The notes: generated by a model from the sequence alone, not told the origin. Shown: positions 1 through 13,715, counted from the stretch's first letter. The stretch is DNA of 64,000 nt from Phoenix dactylifera (GCF_009389715.1 NC_052393.1:1860001-1924000), one strand, 5' to 3'. Numbers and translations: made by a program.

Positions 1-320
1 GGTCATTAGTTTCTTTGTGTCCTTTGCAAATTCGTGTCTTAAGTAAGTGTTATCTTTGTATGAATGCACATCATCACTTTTTAAGCACATCATCACTTTT
101 TAAGCACATGACAAGCTGCATTTTATGGGAAGAAAGATCAAACTTATTAATACAAGATATTGGAGTTGTTGGTACGGATGCTGAAATTACTCTTGATCCT
201 TATTTTTCAATACTTTCATAAGTTCTTGTATGTTACACGCCATGGTCGATTGTCAATGGTGCAATGCAACCATAACTGTAACCCTCCACCTTTATCCCAG
301 CTATTAGGGGTTGGCTTTCT

Positions 321-390
321 GGATCCTTACTCGCCAATTATTCCAATTTAGGGTTATGGATCCTTACTTGCCAAGTATTCCAATTTAGGG
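321..390. repeat. Two-copy tandem repeat, period 37 bp, in a UGGT intron
   Basis: GGATCCTTAC followed by a TTCCAATTTAGGG tail occurs at 321 and again at 358 with a few substitutions. This is a local duplication of no evident function. A smaller two-copy repeat (TCATCACTTTTTAAGCACA) lies just upstream at about 71-108. Confidence 0.8.
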
Positions 391-824
391 TCTTATACCA
401 TGGAGAAACTATACTGTTAGAGTTAGAACTAAATTGTTCTGATAGATAAACTGCTGTCTTATTCCATAGGTACCACAAAACATTAAATATCACTAAGGAT
501 CTCATTAATTCTATTTTTATCAGGTAACAATTTAAACAGGATTGTATGTCAAAAGCATAATTGATATTAAAGAACATGGCTTCCTAAAGGTCTGATGGGG
601 TTCTAAGGTTGCAATATTTAAAAATGTGCTGGAGCATCTGTTTTGATCTGCAACTTTCAGGGATTAAATCTGTAGCGACAAAAAAAATCAAAAGAATGTA
701 ATCTTGATAATCGATTTGGTTATTGTATCATTTCTTTACAACTAAATATCTTTGACATTTAATGTTACATTTATGACTACTATATAGACTTGTTTTTGAC
801 CTTCTCACTGTATTTTGTTTGCAG

Positions 825-3800
825 CAAATTTTATAGTGACGTCATAATGCTGGTTACTTCTTCACTGTCTACCCGTGAAAGGAGTTCTGATCAAGCCCAT
901 TTTGAAATTTTGAATGCAAAATACAGGTGTTTGTCCATTCTTTACTGCAAAAGAACTAACTATTCGTACCAAAATCATGCTCTTTGCTTTGCTATGTTAC
1001 TAGTTTCTGGTATGATGATGAATTTTATAAAGTGCTTGCTTGTTTTAGTCTGTTGTTGCAATGATAAATAGAAGCTTAGATTTATTTCACGATTGTTTGT
1101 CCATGAAAAAAGTAGTTCATGAGACCTCGAATTCCCATGTTCCAGCATGCATTATGCCAGCTGGTCCCAGCCCTAATTGATTGGCCCGAAAATCCCACCT
1201 CCGCCTCGCCGGCTAGAAGAAATGAAGTGCCGTATAGAAAGGGTCATATGATGTGGCTCATTCCAAAGGAATTCTAGCTCATATATCACTACTCCAATCA
1301 TCGCCTTTTCCAAGTCTTGTTTCGGAGCTATGATCTGTTGAGTCTGCTGAGCCAAGACCTGACTTGCTAAGCTAGGTTTTTCTTTGCTCTATCTATTTGT
1401 TCGTACTCTCTTACGAGTTCTTCTCCTTATGATCTAACCTATTTGCACTCCTTATTTAAACACACGATGTTGTCAAGTTAATTAATCATGCCTTCCATAA
1501 GTATATTTAGATATTGTGCTTGCTTATTTATTTGCTTTATAGTTTATATAGATATGATTCAGAATGTTTTGAATATAAGGATTCAAGAAGCTAATGTTGC
1601 TGTCTATAGGGGTTGGCAAGAATTTGATTGTTCTTTAGAATAGGCTTGAAAATAGATAGCTGGGGTGGATTCCTCCTGCGCCAGAATTGGAAATTTCTAT
1701 ACCATATAGTCCTTTAAGTCCAAGATAAGTGGTCAAAGGAATTTCAAGGTGAATCCTAAGTGAGCAGTTCAATGCGAGCTCCTCCTATTACTTCTTTTGG
1801 TTGGAAGGACAATATCTAAGAGTGTACAAAGGAATGATTATTATCATTAAGAACTTACAATATTTAAGAGTGCATAAAGAAAAAATAATTGTGTTTAATG
1901 AATCTAGTTCCACTACATTAACACTCCAAAATCAGAATTGCATGTAAAGGTTAAATTGAAAGAGAGCTAAACCATTATACCATCAATTGATAATCACACA
2001 ATTATAATTGAAACCAAAACTAATTATCAATATCATTTAATGCATTAAGCAACTTGATTTGTAGGTCATAGTAAGCAATTTTACCAGAACATTGTGCAAT
2101 AGAGAGAGTTGAATAAAACAAATTAATTGTTGTAGGAACAAGAATAAGGTTCGTAATCTTGGTACGTACCCCATACCAAGTGGATATAGTGTCGGTACAC
2201 CCCTGCATACTAAGTCTCGGTTTAATACCAGTATGATACAATACGTCCGGTATTGTGGCAAAATTTTGAGGTGAGTCCGGCAAAATTTGAGAGGATAGAA
2301 TCCAGAAATGAGTATATGATAGGGTTGAAAAATTGAGAGATGAGAGTTTTTTTTTTTTTTAAAAAAGAAAACCATTAGTTACTGGCATCAATTAGCTAGT
2401 GGATGTGTAGACCGCCACTTGAAAAACCTTGGTTGCCTGCTCTTTGATTTTGAACCTAGTTATGGTCCACTTAGGTAATCGGCCATTTATAGGAGCTCTA
2501 AATGGTTCAGCCGAACAGCCTAGATGTCTTGGTGATTGATTGTGATTCTGCGAGAACATTGCTTTACAACTATTTGCATGTTGAAGCAGATTTTTGTTAA
2601 GCATTCTTTGTTGAGTATGATGTCAATCCTCGTTGATAGAAGATGATGAAGTTCAAATCTTGCGGTTGGATCTGATGATCTAAGAGTAGATAATCGGATT
2701 AAATTGGATGTAAAGATGAGAAAAACAGGCGGTGAATTTGAAACAATTGATTTGACCATTGAACAAGCCAGACAAGTCTTGGAGGGTAGGTATAATGCTT
2801 GGCAGCCACCATGCATTAGAAAAGAGGACACATCTTTCTATGTCTCAACAGTGTCATTAGCGGCGTGAAAAGTTGAATCTGAAGACCTTCAAAACCCCAA
2901 TGGCCTACATTTTCCTTATAATTATTGAAGTAGATTTTATATAGTTGAACATTTCCTCCCTAAAAATTGCCATGAGGCATGATTTCCTCTCAAATTTTAC
3001 CTCCATATCCTCTTTCTTTTTTGCAATGGCCATGTCCTTTCTTGCCCACATGTTCGATTATTATCTCTTGCTGTAGCCTTGCTCTCTTGTTTCTGCAAAA
3101 AAAAAAACTTTTTTTAAAAGAATAAAACTTAAGAAAGGTATCTAATGCCTCTGACTAATGTCAAAAGAAATTAGTGTATGCTCTTTTCTAATACATAAAA
3201 AATAAGTATATCAAGGCATTTCTTCCAGAACAGATATTTCTCCCTATGATACAAGAAAGTCCTTGCATTCTAGAGATTGTAAGTTGGCAATGTTTTTCAT
3301 GTAGGGAGCAAGGTTCAAACAAGGGTTTCAACACTGGCACCAAGCTCCATAAAAGTTGTATCTTGGAATGGTTGGGATTGGTACAGTCGGTATGGATTGA
3401 AACAATTAGGATCAACAAGAATAGAAAGGAACAAGTGCGGTCGGTACAAGCTTGTCGGTACACAACTGGTAGACCGATAAAGAGAACTGGTGTCCCGCAC
3501 CTATAACAGTACCCTTTTTCTGTTGGAATGGTACAACACCGCTGATGATGTTTAAGTTCTTGGTTCAGATTGCCTAGGCAAGGCCAAGTTGTGGACCCCC
3601 TGTGTGGCCTAAGTGGGCAGCGAAATACCTCAGTGTTTGCTTAGGGAAGAAAGGCCTCCAATCCTCAAATATGCGTGCCTTTTATGATATTACATAAATA
3701 AGCATGTGCATATCATATATATACTCTTTTTCACCACATATGGCATCATTAAAATTATTTTCACATACAAAAAAGTCCAAAGGTCGAAATTCACAAGGAG

Positions 3801-6800
3801 AGCAACCATAACAGTGCCACCATTGCAATAGCCAGCAGGAAATAGGAGGACCAGGGAGGCAGCAACCAACAGGCTATAATGTTGCAGCCATAATTCATTG
3901 GCAAGTAGTATAGATGCTAACAAGCCAAACAAAGAGGAAGAAATATAAAAACAAGGGAAGCATAACCATATGAAACAGTAGCAGAAGAAAAAGAGGGGAA
4001 ATAAAAACAGAGGATGAAGATGGCAGAGATTGGACTGATCTGAAGAAGGGGGGAGGGTTGGGTAAAAAATAATTTATGGATACCTGGCACCAGCGCTAGC
4101 TACTGCTTCTTCTCATCGCCACCAGTGGATCCATCGCCAACTGTTGATCACCCAACCGGCCACCAAATTAGGTAGGTACGAGTTGCTGGTTCCAAAATAC
4201 TGGTGGTAGTTTCTGCTGCCCTCCCGATGTCCTTCCATATGAGGCTCCAGAAAGGGGAAGAGAACCTCGAAGAGGTAGGGTTTAGGCAGGCTTGGCCTAG
4301 GCAGTCTGACCCAAGTGCCGCCTTCAATAACACGGCCATACATATATTGATCTCCCTATAATATGCATATCCATCTTGCAGTATCATATGTTAACGGCAT
4401 GGCTATGCACGCATTAACTCAGAAATGTAGACTCTGTACATGCCAGGTTTCTAGTTCGAGATAAATGTAAAGGTGCTATTTAAAGACTCTTAAGTTTTCT
4501 CTTCTAAAATTGTTCCTTTAAACAAGTAATATTTGACTCGTTCAGATTCAGCATACACTTATGTCATTATACCCTGTATATTGAGCTAATCTTACCCCTT
4601 CAAATAAACTATATGCAATATAGAACTTTTAGAGTTAGCCCGGATTTTTGTACTCCAAAATCTTTGGATTGGTTACACTACAGCTCTTGTATGTGTTAGA
4701 TTATTTGAGGAAATAACTGGCTGAAAGCTGTCATTTAAACATTTTCTGTTTATTCACTAAATGGAGCAGTGTTCTCCAACATATGATTTAATGCTGATGC
4801 TGATGAGTGACCAAAATGCTGATATGTTTTGCGTTGCATTTACCTGCTTCTTTACTTACATAAATACATAATAGCATGCAAATGTATGCCATGTATATGT
4901 TTGCACGCATGTATATCTGTGCATGTATGTGTGGATGCATGATGCATATTTACACACATATCTATATATACACACAAACAGAGATGTTTGTATGCCATGT
5001 GTTCATGTATATGCTATTCATATATTTGCTTAATGCATTGTTTGGAGCTTGGGTTATTTAGTTTGATTGGTTTCTGCATTTGAATACTGTTACAAGATCT
5101 GGATTACTGCTTTTCTGATATCTCTTTTACTTATATCTCTTTTCAGTGCTGTTATTCTGAATAATCAGAATTCAAGTATACATATTGATGCTGTAGTCGA
5201 TCCACTAAGTCCCTCAGGGCAAAAGCTTGCTCCACTCCTTCGTATACTCTGGAAATGCATTCAGCCCAGCATGAGAATTGTACTTAACCCAATTGTGAGT
5301 TCTGACTGTGATCTTAATGCAATGGTTTGTCTCATCTATAATTTATAAAAAAAGGGTCCATCTAAGCTTGGAATTACCTAGTTTTAAAATGTTGTTTCAC
5401 ATGCTTGATAGAGTCTCACGACCCATTTATTTGCTTTTGGCACAGTTTAAACCTTATAACCGACATTTCCATTTTTTTCTTACGCTCATATTTCTTCTTG
5501 CAATTCACATGCAAAGATTATCTGAAACACTAGCCTAGATTTTTTCCCCTTTCTGACACTTTATGAAAGTCTCCTCCTACAATTGTGATTCTACATGATA
5601 GGGAAGTTGCCACTCATGGTCATTTTAATTGGCACCCGAATGAATCTTAGTTGACCATGTTCTTGTAATTAAAAGCAAATATCTGAATCAATTCACATCT
5701 TAAAAAGTTTCAGATTGATGCTTTTTCTGCTTTCCTAATCAGGCCTATGTGGATTGCTGCCAAAACTCAAAACTAATAAATATTAGCATAATTTATTTCG
5801 TTTCATCCACGATCTGCATTCAGCATGCTTTGTCTGATAAAAAGGCTTTCTGTATGTCAACTATGCTTTTGTGATGTCTGATCATTTTTCCAATGCCAGG
5901 ACTAGAATTAGATAGGACTAGTGAAAAAGGATTGTGGTTTCTTTTGTTTTGGAAGATTTGACATTTTATCAGACTGAGAGAAACGACTACATAAATTAGA
6001 GAGCAAATGTATGTGATAAAACTTGTTTATAATCGTTATGTCTATATTGACACTAATTATGTACTTGAAGACCTTATTGACATTGTTTTCCCCTGGATGG
6101 AAAATAATGATACATAACTTGTTTAACAAACAAATAGGTAAGCATCTATACATAAGGATTCTTAAAAACTTGAAATTCGTTCTACTCCATTGGTCATGAA
6201 ATGATGGCAAGGATCTAGCTGATTCGAAAAGGGCTGGTCATTGGAGAAATAATGGTGGTATAGTTGGTGGAAGACAGAGAAGGAGAGGGTTTCAGAGTAG
6301 GCAAAGTCCTTTCTTCTACCACCATAGTGAAGGCGTTGGCAGGAGCTGGGAAGATGTAGTTAAGGAGAGCAGGGGGGTATACAAGAAAGTGTCATTCCTT
6401 CTTCTTCCCAAAAAAGCTTTCTCCATGTTCCTAAACCATTTCCTAGTGGTTCCTGCTATCAATGTGGTGAAGCTGGCCATTTTAGGTGAGAGTGCAGAAA
6501 CTCTGTTGTCTGCGTTGTTTGTGGAGGGTTAGGCTATTCTGTTAGGAGATGTAAGAAGGCATCTTTCAACAAGGAAGGTATGGATCTGGGTGGAGGAATT
6601 GAGAAGCTCCATACCTTTATTCTAGTTAATGTGGAAGTTAGAAATAACAATCCTCATTGGCATTTGGAGGCGATGATTAGGGTGGAGGCCATGCAGGCAG
6701 TGCCCAGGTCACGGACTTGATGCTCAAATATGCTTTGGAGAAAACTTTGGGTTTTATCTACATAACTGGATTATAGTTTTCTTTTAGAAAATCACATCCA

Positions 6801-9800
6801 GTAAGATAGTGCAATAGCCTCATATAGTTGTGGGGAATATCTGAATGATAAAAGTATGTGCAAATTACATCTTAGCGCTGCATTTGGAAGGAAAAAGTTG
6901 AAATTCAACTATATAACCGATTATGAAACAGTTTTAAGACAGAAAGACTATCAAAACTATGGAAATATAAATTTCATTCCATTACATTATTTGTAATCAC
7001 TCTCATTCTTGAAGATTTGGTATTATGGTTTACCTTTTAGCTAAACATTATTCAAAGTTTTATAATTAGTAGATGTTTTCCAGTATGAGTTCATATATTC
7101 ATCTTTTGAATGCTGTCAGCTTAGATCTTTCTCACATTTGTTTGAATAAGGCTTTTGTATTATTCAATTGTTGTACGTCTGTCAACAGAATTGCTATAGC
7201 TTCTGAATTTTAAATTTAAATATCTTTAATGAGCATATTAGTTACCAATGATTGAAGAGCAGCTTATATTTATGTAGTTATTTTTCATAAATTTCACTCT
7301 ATATATTTATGGTCTTATAGGAACTGACATGTTTCTTTTTTTTTCAAAAAAATTGCAGAGTTCTCTTGTGGATCTCCCTTTGAAAAACTACTATAGATTT
7401 GTGGTCCCTACAATGGTATTGTCAAAGTACCTGCATCAATTATTGTTCTCCACTTTCTATATTTTTATTCTTACACTAACATGCATATGTAGGATGACTT
7501 CAGTGCTGTTGATTATTCTGTAAATGGCCCTAAAGCATTTTTTTCAAATATGCCGTTGTCAAAAACCCTCACTATGAACCTTGATGTCCCTGAGCCATGG
7601 CTTGTTGAGCCAGTTGTTGCCATGTATGTTGTTCGCTGGACCTAATATATAGTATTTAATTTTACTTATTTTTGTGCTGTTTTTGGCATCAAACTAGTTG
7701 CCGCTTCGCATTCTAATATTTGATATGGTGATTTTCCATTTCCTCAGCCATGACTTGGACAATATTCTGCTAGAGCACTTGGGTGATGTGAAGACTTTGC
7801 AAGCGGTGTTTGAACTTGAAGCGCTTCTCTTGACAGGTAAACAGTTATATTCTAAATCATACTTTGATTGTATTGGGGGGTTTATATTGAATGAAAATTC
7901 TGTCTTGCAGGTCATTGTTCTGAAAAGAATCATGATCCACCTCGAGGACTTCAGTTGATCCTTGGTTCCAGGCACATTCCTCACTTGGTTGATACACTTG
8001 TCATGGCTAACTTGGGTTACTGGCAAATGAAAGTTTCCCCTGGGGTATGGTACCTACAGCTTGCTCCTGGTCGAAGTGCAGATCTTTATGTACTGAAAGA
8101 AAGCGAAGACGGAAGGCCGTTCCACCCATCTTCCAAACTCATAACAATAAATGATTTGAGGGGCAAACTTGTACGCTTAGAAGTAGCAAAGAAAAGGGGA
8201 AAGGAACATGAAGATTTACTGAATGCTTCTGATGATATCCAACTGCAGGAAAAGAAGAAAGTATGCCATTTTCTATATCCCATTTCAATCTAATTTTATT
8301 ATTTGGAGTGCATATTTTTTCATGGTAATTCTCTCTGCAGGGAAATCAAAATATTTGGAATACAAATATATTGAAATGGGCAAGTGGATTGATCAGTGGT
8401 AATGAGCTGTCGAGAAAGGGAGATGAGTCTCCACTGGTAAATATCAGTTTTGTTTGCCTTTTCTAATTCTCAATTTCTGTTGATTATTGAAAATCTGCCG
8501 GTACTGATGTGTTAATATCATTTTGTCTTGTACCATCTGTCTGGCATGCCACATCATGTGTGATCGCTATTTTAAATGCTCCTACAGCCATTAGATGCCT
8601 GAGTGGATTCATGGTGAAACAACTTTATGAAAGGCTTCATTTAATCTCAGTCTGATAATCTGATCTGTAATGGGGATACAGTTCTCTCATAAATCTTGAA
8701 ACATTCCATGTTTCAACAACATTTTTTTGTTCTACCCATCTTGACCATGTGTCATGTAGTAATCAGCAACTCTCTCCCTCCCTTTCTCTGTGTCTATTTC
8801 TTGTCTATATGCACTTTGCTAAAATTCATATGTTCAGAGTGTGATTTCATTATTGCATAGAGTTATACATGTAATAGCAACAATAGAACTGAGAGTTCAT
8901 GATAGCAAAGAAATCAATCGAACTCATAGTGTATATATAATGTCCTATCACTTTATTATCAAATTACACAACATACTGTTATGCAAAAGGGAAAATTCAG
9001 ATATAGGATTGAAGCCTCGAAGGGTTTCACTCATAAGCCACTTTCAGTTACACTGTTACAATACATAATTCATTATTTCTGATTACGAGTTATCTATATG
9101 GCATTGCTATTGATGTTATGGATTTGCATCCTAGGGCCATGAGAAGGGTGGAAGACATGGAGAAACAATAAACATATTTTCAATTGCTTCTGGACACTTG
9201 TAAGTACATGATCTTGTTTCTCTTGTTTTCAAATGAATGGTAAATAGGAAAGCATCTTTTTATTGGGTTTTCCCTATTTCGAGCTTATATCAAGTGTGTT
9301 TTATTGTGAATGTTAAAACTCAAGTATCTGACTTCACATGTTATTTACAAGGGCAATCAAATGAAGGATTGCCTAGCTTGGAGAGCTTGCAAGTTAGAAT
9401 GCTGAGTTTTGATCTACTAACTTCCCTGGGGATTGTGATGCAAAGCTTCAGTTGTAAGTGGACGGGGCTTGCCCCCTCTTGGCTACCAAACAGAAAACAA
9501 ACATCTGGCTTCACTAGTGGAACATATTGTAACTTATGAAATAATTACATTATATGCATCATAGCGGTGTGTAATTACATTCTTTGTGATTTTGCACAAG
9601 CTTTATAAGCCAATCATAAGTTTGTGGTATCCTAAAAGAAATCATCAATAAACAAGCTTTGTCCCATCAAGATAAGGTTGCCCCATCAAGATAAGGTTGC
9701 TGTAAGTCTTTTGACCCGCCCCACATTCTTGCTGTCATTTTTCCTGAACCTTATCCTGAATGCAAGACCATGAGAGTATGAATGTTATATGAATACATCT

Positions 9801-11833
9801 AGGCTCTGGGAATTGGAAGACTCATTTTAGATGATCTATGTCAGCGAATGAGAGTATGAATGTTATATGAATGCAAGCATTTCGGTCGTAAACTGTTTGG
9901 TGCTGACGCCATAAACTAAAAGGCTTATACTTGATATTTGAAGACAAATGTTAATTTTATTTTTCTGCCTGCTTTATTGACGCTTTTGAACGAAACTAAC
10001 ATATACAATCCTAGTGATAGAATTCTATTCTTCTCCTTCAGATTATTGTTGCCAAATTTTGTTTTTTCTGGATATCTAGCCAAAAATATGTTGCTGGGGT
10101 TCATACATTTGACAAACTACCTTATAAAGTTGTTTCAATTACCACTTCAGCAAAGAAATATGAAAACACTACTAATCAGCCATTGGCATTTTATACTCTT
10201 TCAATGATTTAAATGGAAGAATGTTGACAATTTTGGTTTCTTCTCTTTCTTTGTTTTTTTCCCTTTATGCAGGTATGAGCGCTTCCTCAAAATCATGATT
10301 CTGAGTGTTCTTAAGAACACTCAGAGACCAGCAAAATTTTGGTTCATAAAAAACTATCTTTCACCTCAGTTTAAAGTATGCTTGTTATTTTTCTATATGT
10401 AGACTTACTGTGACGTCTAAAATTTTCTGTCATGTTGACATACCATCTTTCAATTCTTTGTGCAGGATGTTATACCTTACATGGCACAAGAATATGGATT
10501 CGAGTATGAGCTCATCACCTACAAATGGCCTACATGGTTGCATAAGCAGAAAGAGAAGCAGCGGATCATCTGGGCTTATAAAATCTTATTTCTTGATGTT
10601 ATTTTCCCTCTCTCCCTTAAAAAGGTATCTTGAAAGTTTTCATTTCTAGAACACAAAAGTTGGTTTTTCCTTGCTAATCCTTTCATCTTGTTAGTTTCAC
10701 AATCCTCAGGTCAGGACTTAAAAAGTTCTGAGTTCTTCACATCCTACTATGGCATTCCTATGCAGGTAATTTTCGTTGATGCAGATCAAGTTGTAAGGGC
10801 AGACATGGGGGAGCTTTATGACATGGATCTAAAAGGAAGGCCACTTGCATACACGCCTTTTTGTGATAACAATAAGGAGATGGATGGCTATCGATTTTGG
10901 AGACAAGTTAGTGATCTTTATTATTCATTGTCCTTGTTAATTTTTGCCTGAGAAGTGATTTGAGGAAACTATATTTTCTCTACATCTCTGCCATAACTTC
11001 ATACTTAATATTTTTTTGCTTTCTTGTTACGGAAAAGGGATTCTGGAAGGACCATTTACGAGGGAAGCCATATCATATAAGGTATGTGACTACTGCATCC
11101 ATCTTATGTTTGATGTCAATCTCTTAGGAAATGCAATGATAAAATTTCTGATATATTTATGAAACATTTATACAGTGCTTTGTATGTTGTTGATTTGGTG
11201 AAATTTCGGCAAACCGCATCTGGCGATACACTAAGAGTGTTTTATGAGACTCTTAGCAAAGACCCTAATAGTCTTTCCAATCTTGATCAGGTAATATTCC
11301 TAAGACCACATCATTATTTTTGTTGTTGTAAAAGAGACCTGTTTAATCTCTTTTGAGGCTCTAGTTGAGGGTTAAAATAAATGAATAGATTATTGATAGA
11401 ACTACATTGGTCCTGGCAATACTTGTTAGTAGGCCAAGATTTGACCTGAACGCAACCCAATTTGGTCACGTTTGTGTTGCATATTTCATATGATTTTGCA
11501 ATTATGAATCAACCCAATTAACCAGTTCAATAGTTGGGTTGGCTCATGTTTGGGTAGATTTGACCTGCATCATTTTATATAATAATGTTATATATAATGC
11601 ATCTGCTATCTGTACATTCTTGCGATTGTGGAAACCCTCGGTCTCCTAAAGCTCTCCTCTCCCACAACCAATCCCTCTATAGTCTACCTATAGTCCTCAT
11701 TATCTGCTGGTAGCTCCTGAAGGCACCAACTGCGATGGCCATGGGCAGCCATGAAGGTCAAATGCACACCTGCCTAGCCCCCTCCCCCAACACATACGCA
11801 AATCCTTTCCTCCCTCTTCCTTTATGTGGCTAA

Positions 11834-11888
<55 letters not shown>

Positions 11889-12958
11889 CGCGCTCTGTGT
11901 GTGTGTGTATGCGCATATTTGTCTATTGGTGTGCTAGCCCACCAACCCATCCCCTCACTCTCCACCTATCATTGGCCTCATTCCACACTCTTGTAGCCCC
12001 TATGTCCACCCAACTCCAACTGGCAATCCTTGTTGCCCCATGTTTAACCACTTGACCTCTCTAGCCCTTAATCCTAACCCAAACCTATAAATTAAGGCCA
12101 TGTTTGGTTCCCAGGAATAGAAATATTGAGTTTCTTTGCGCCAAACCGACTGGGGTGTATCAATACTATACTAGCATGGTACCGGTATAGGATCCAGTAC
12201 CAAGATTATGAATCTTGTCAAAATCCTTTGCAATCCTTTTTGCTGCTTCTTTCCTCCATTCACCTAAATCGAAGGCTTCAGGCACCTCCTTTCTCAAATA
12301 GGTTGAAGCAATCATAACAAATGTAACATCGGAATAAAAAATGGAAGCAAGTCACACAACTATGTAAAATTGCTAAAGTTGAATGCACAGATATTTGTTT
12401 TTATAAGAAAGATTCCTGAAATGGCAGACATATAGACTGCATATTGCATGTAAGTTTTCCACATTTTCAGGTATACTAATTTTTCAAATTAACAATATTT
12501 TCAATGTTAACTGAGACAATACCTATGTTATCCCCAGGATCTTCCAAATTATGCTCAACATACAGTACCTATATTCTCTCTTCCCCAAGAATGGCTCTGG
12601 TGTGAGTCATGGTGTGGGAATATGACAAAGTCGAAGGCAAAAACTATTGATCTCTGTAACAATCCCATGACCAAGGAGCCCAAACTTCAGGTAATTTACT
12701 ACAACAAACTTCGATTTTTTTTTCATTTTTTTGATATTATAAAAAGTTGTCTCTTAGCATTTCATTCTTTTCATTTAGGGTGCTAGAAGAATAGTACCTG
12801 AGTGGGTTGATCTTGATGCGGAGGCAAGAAAGGTGACTGCAAGAATCTTAGGGGAGGAGATTGAATCCAAAGAACCAACCCCTTCCACATTACCACAGCC
12901 TACTAGTTCAAACAGTAAAGGTCAGGAAGAAGATGCAGAATCTCGGTCAGAGTTGTAA
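825..12958 (+). CDS. UGGT: UDP-glucose:glycoprotein glucosyltransferase, C-terminal 15 exons (5' part outside window)
   Basis: ER-lumen folding sensor that re-glucosylates misfolded N-glycoproteins for another calnexin/calreticulin cycle. Exons join in phase with GT/AG borders: 825-926, 5147-5294, 7359-7415, 7493-7623, 7748-7836, 7911-8260, 8341-8436, 9135-9199, 10273-10375, 10466-10624, 10766-10906, 11038-11081, 11176-11290, 12538-12690, 12779-12958. They encode about 643 residues, roughly the last 40% of a protein usually near 1,600. The early exons give the end of the thioredoxin-like sensor region and the beta-rich domain. From the exon at 9135 ([14 protein letters not shown]) the GT24 catalytic domain runs to the end; its DxD metal/UDP-sugar motif (FVDADQ) is at 10772-10789. 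The protein ends in RSEL, a plausible ER-retrieval tetrapeptide. No exon was found in 1-824, which I read as intron. No frameshift or internal stop was seen, so the gene looks functional. Confidence 0.95.
2140..2285 (-). repeat. GGTACC-rich dispersed repeat, copy 1 (UGGT intron)
   Basis: Dense in GGTAC/GTACC/CGGTA words. Read on the minus strand it ends with GTACCAAGATTACGAACCTT, nearly the same as the end of the copy at 12138-12215 on the plus strand. That indicates a dispersed family rather than chance composition. No coding capacity or terminal repeats are visible. Confidence 0.5.
3310..3530 (+). repeat. GGTACC-rich dispersed repeat, copy 2 (UGGT intron)
   Basis: Contains repeated GGTACAGTCGGTATGG, CGGTCGGTACAAGC and TCGGTACACAACTGG words, the same vocabulary as 2140-2285. 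The two short opposing ORFs here come from this composition and are not considered genes. Confidence 0.4.
3566..4308. repeat. Possible TIR-bounded element (UGGT intron), weak
   Basis: The left end CAGATTGCCTAGGC and the right end, read on the other strand as CAGACTGCCTAGG, form imperfect inverted repeats about 740 bp apart, both followed by GGCCAAG-type sequence. No matching target-site duplication was found. The interior is non-coding. It may be a decayed hAT-like element or a chance pair of CCTAGG-rich words. Confidence 0.3.
6241..6720 (+). pseudogene. LINE ORF1 remnant with CCHC zinc knuckles (UGGT intron)
   Basis: Conceptual translation around 6451-6560 gives [10 protein letters not shown], then a stop, then [16 protein letters not shown] and VRRCKK. 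This is the paired CCHC knuckle arrangement of plant LINE ORF1/gag-like RNA-binding proteins. In-frame stops and the lack of a long ORF show that it is dead. It lies in the intron between the UGGT exons ending at 5294 and starting at 7359, in the sense orientation. Confidence 0.6.
11837..11908. repeat. Compound microsatellite (CT)n(CG)n(TG)n in a UGGT intron
   Basis: An uninterrupted run of CT units (11837-11872) changes to CG units (to about 11892) and then, after a short CTC break, to TG units (to about 11908). The alternating purine-pyrimidine CG/TG part is the kind of sequence that can adopt Z-DNA. It lies in the 1.25-kb intron before the exon at 12538. Confidence 0.95.
12138..12215 (+). 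repeat. GGTACC-rich dispersed repeat, copy 3 (UGGT intron)
   Basis: Contains GGTACCGGTATAGG and ends GTACCAAGATTATGAATCTT, matching the minus-strand end of the 2140-2285 copy. Confidence 0.5.
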
Positions 12959-13707
12959 CTCTTGCTATACTTTTGTTCAAGTTTTATAGTCTTGATTGAA
13001 ATTCCACCCCTTAGCACATTCAAGATCGAAACAACTTGGTGCGTCAGCTGGCTAAGGGGACCCAAAGAGCCAAACTGCAGGTTTATTCAATAGGCCCCGA
13101 GTATTACTTGCCATGCGTGCATGACACATTCCTTTGGCAGAATGTGCTCATCTTCATCATTTTCACTTGTGAAGTAGCTGTATAAGAAAATTGCCTGTGG
13201 TTTATCAAGAAAAATTTTGATTTGCTACATGAAGTTGACATCCCAAGATTGAGGAACTGCGGGAAGTTATTATTTGATGCAAGAAATACAGGTAGAGAAG
13301 TTGTTGGCAGAATTTTGTGAAAGAGTTAGTTTTGGTACAATGATAAATATATCATTTGCATTTTAGGTAAATCTTCTTAGCCTTAATTAATTATTAAGGG
13401 CTTCAGAATTCAGATGGTTTATTTTGAAGCAGTAAGGTATCATTTCAAATTAAAATGTTGATCCTAATTTGTTGGATGAAGCCTTTCTATGATTAATTCT
13501 ATAGTACAGCCTATTGGTTAAATCTTTGGATGGCTAGGTTTTTATATCAAAAGGCCTGCCTTGTTGATTGGAGAGGCCTTAATGAACATTATTCCGTTCT
13601 GGATGTTGCGGATCTTGTCTCTGATCTTTCGAGCTGTCACAGTTTTTAGAAGTATGCTGTCATATTCTGTCATCTGTTAAACAAGGGGATTCAACCATTA
13701 ACAGTTC
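12959..13707 (+). other. UGGT 3' UTR and downstream flank
   Basis: A/T-rich sequence after the UGGT stop. The 3' UTR must lie here, but I see no strong canonical AATAAA to fix its end. No ORF or RNA gene was recognised. Confidence 0.6.
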
Positions 13708-13715
13708 GTTGTGTA

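Noticed and set aside
1-824. Additional UGGT exon in the first 824 bp
   Set aside because: No segment encodes the expected sequence preceding SDVIMLV, and no in-phase GT/AG-bounded ORF fits.
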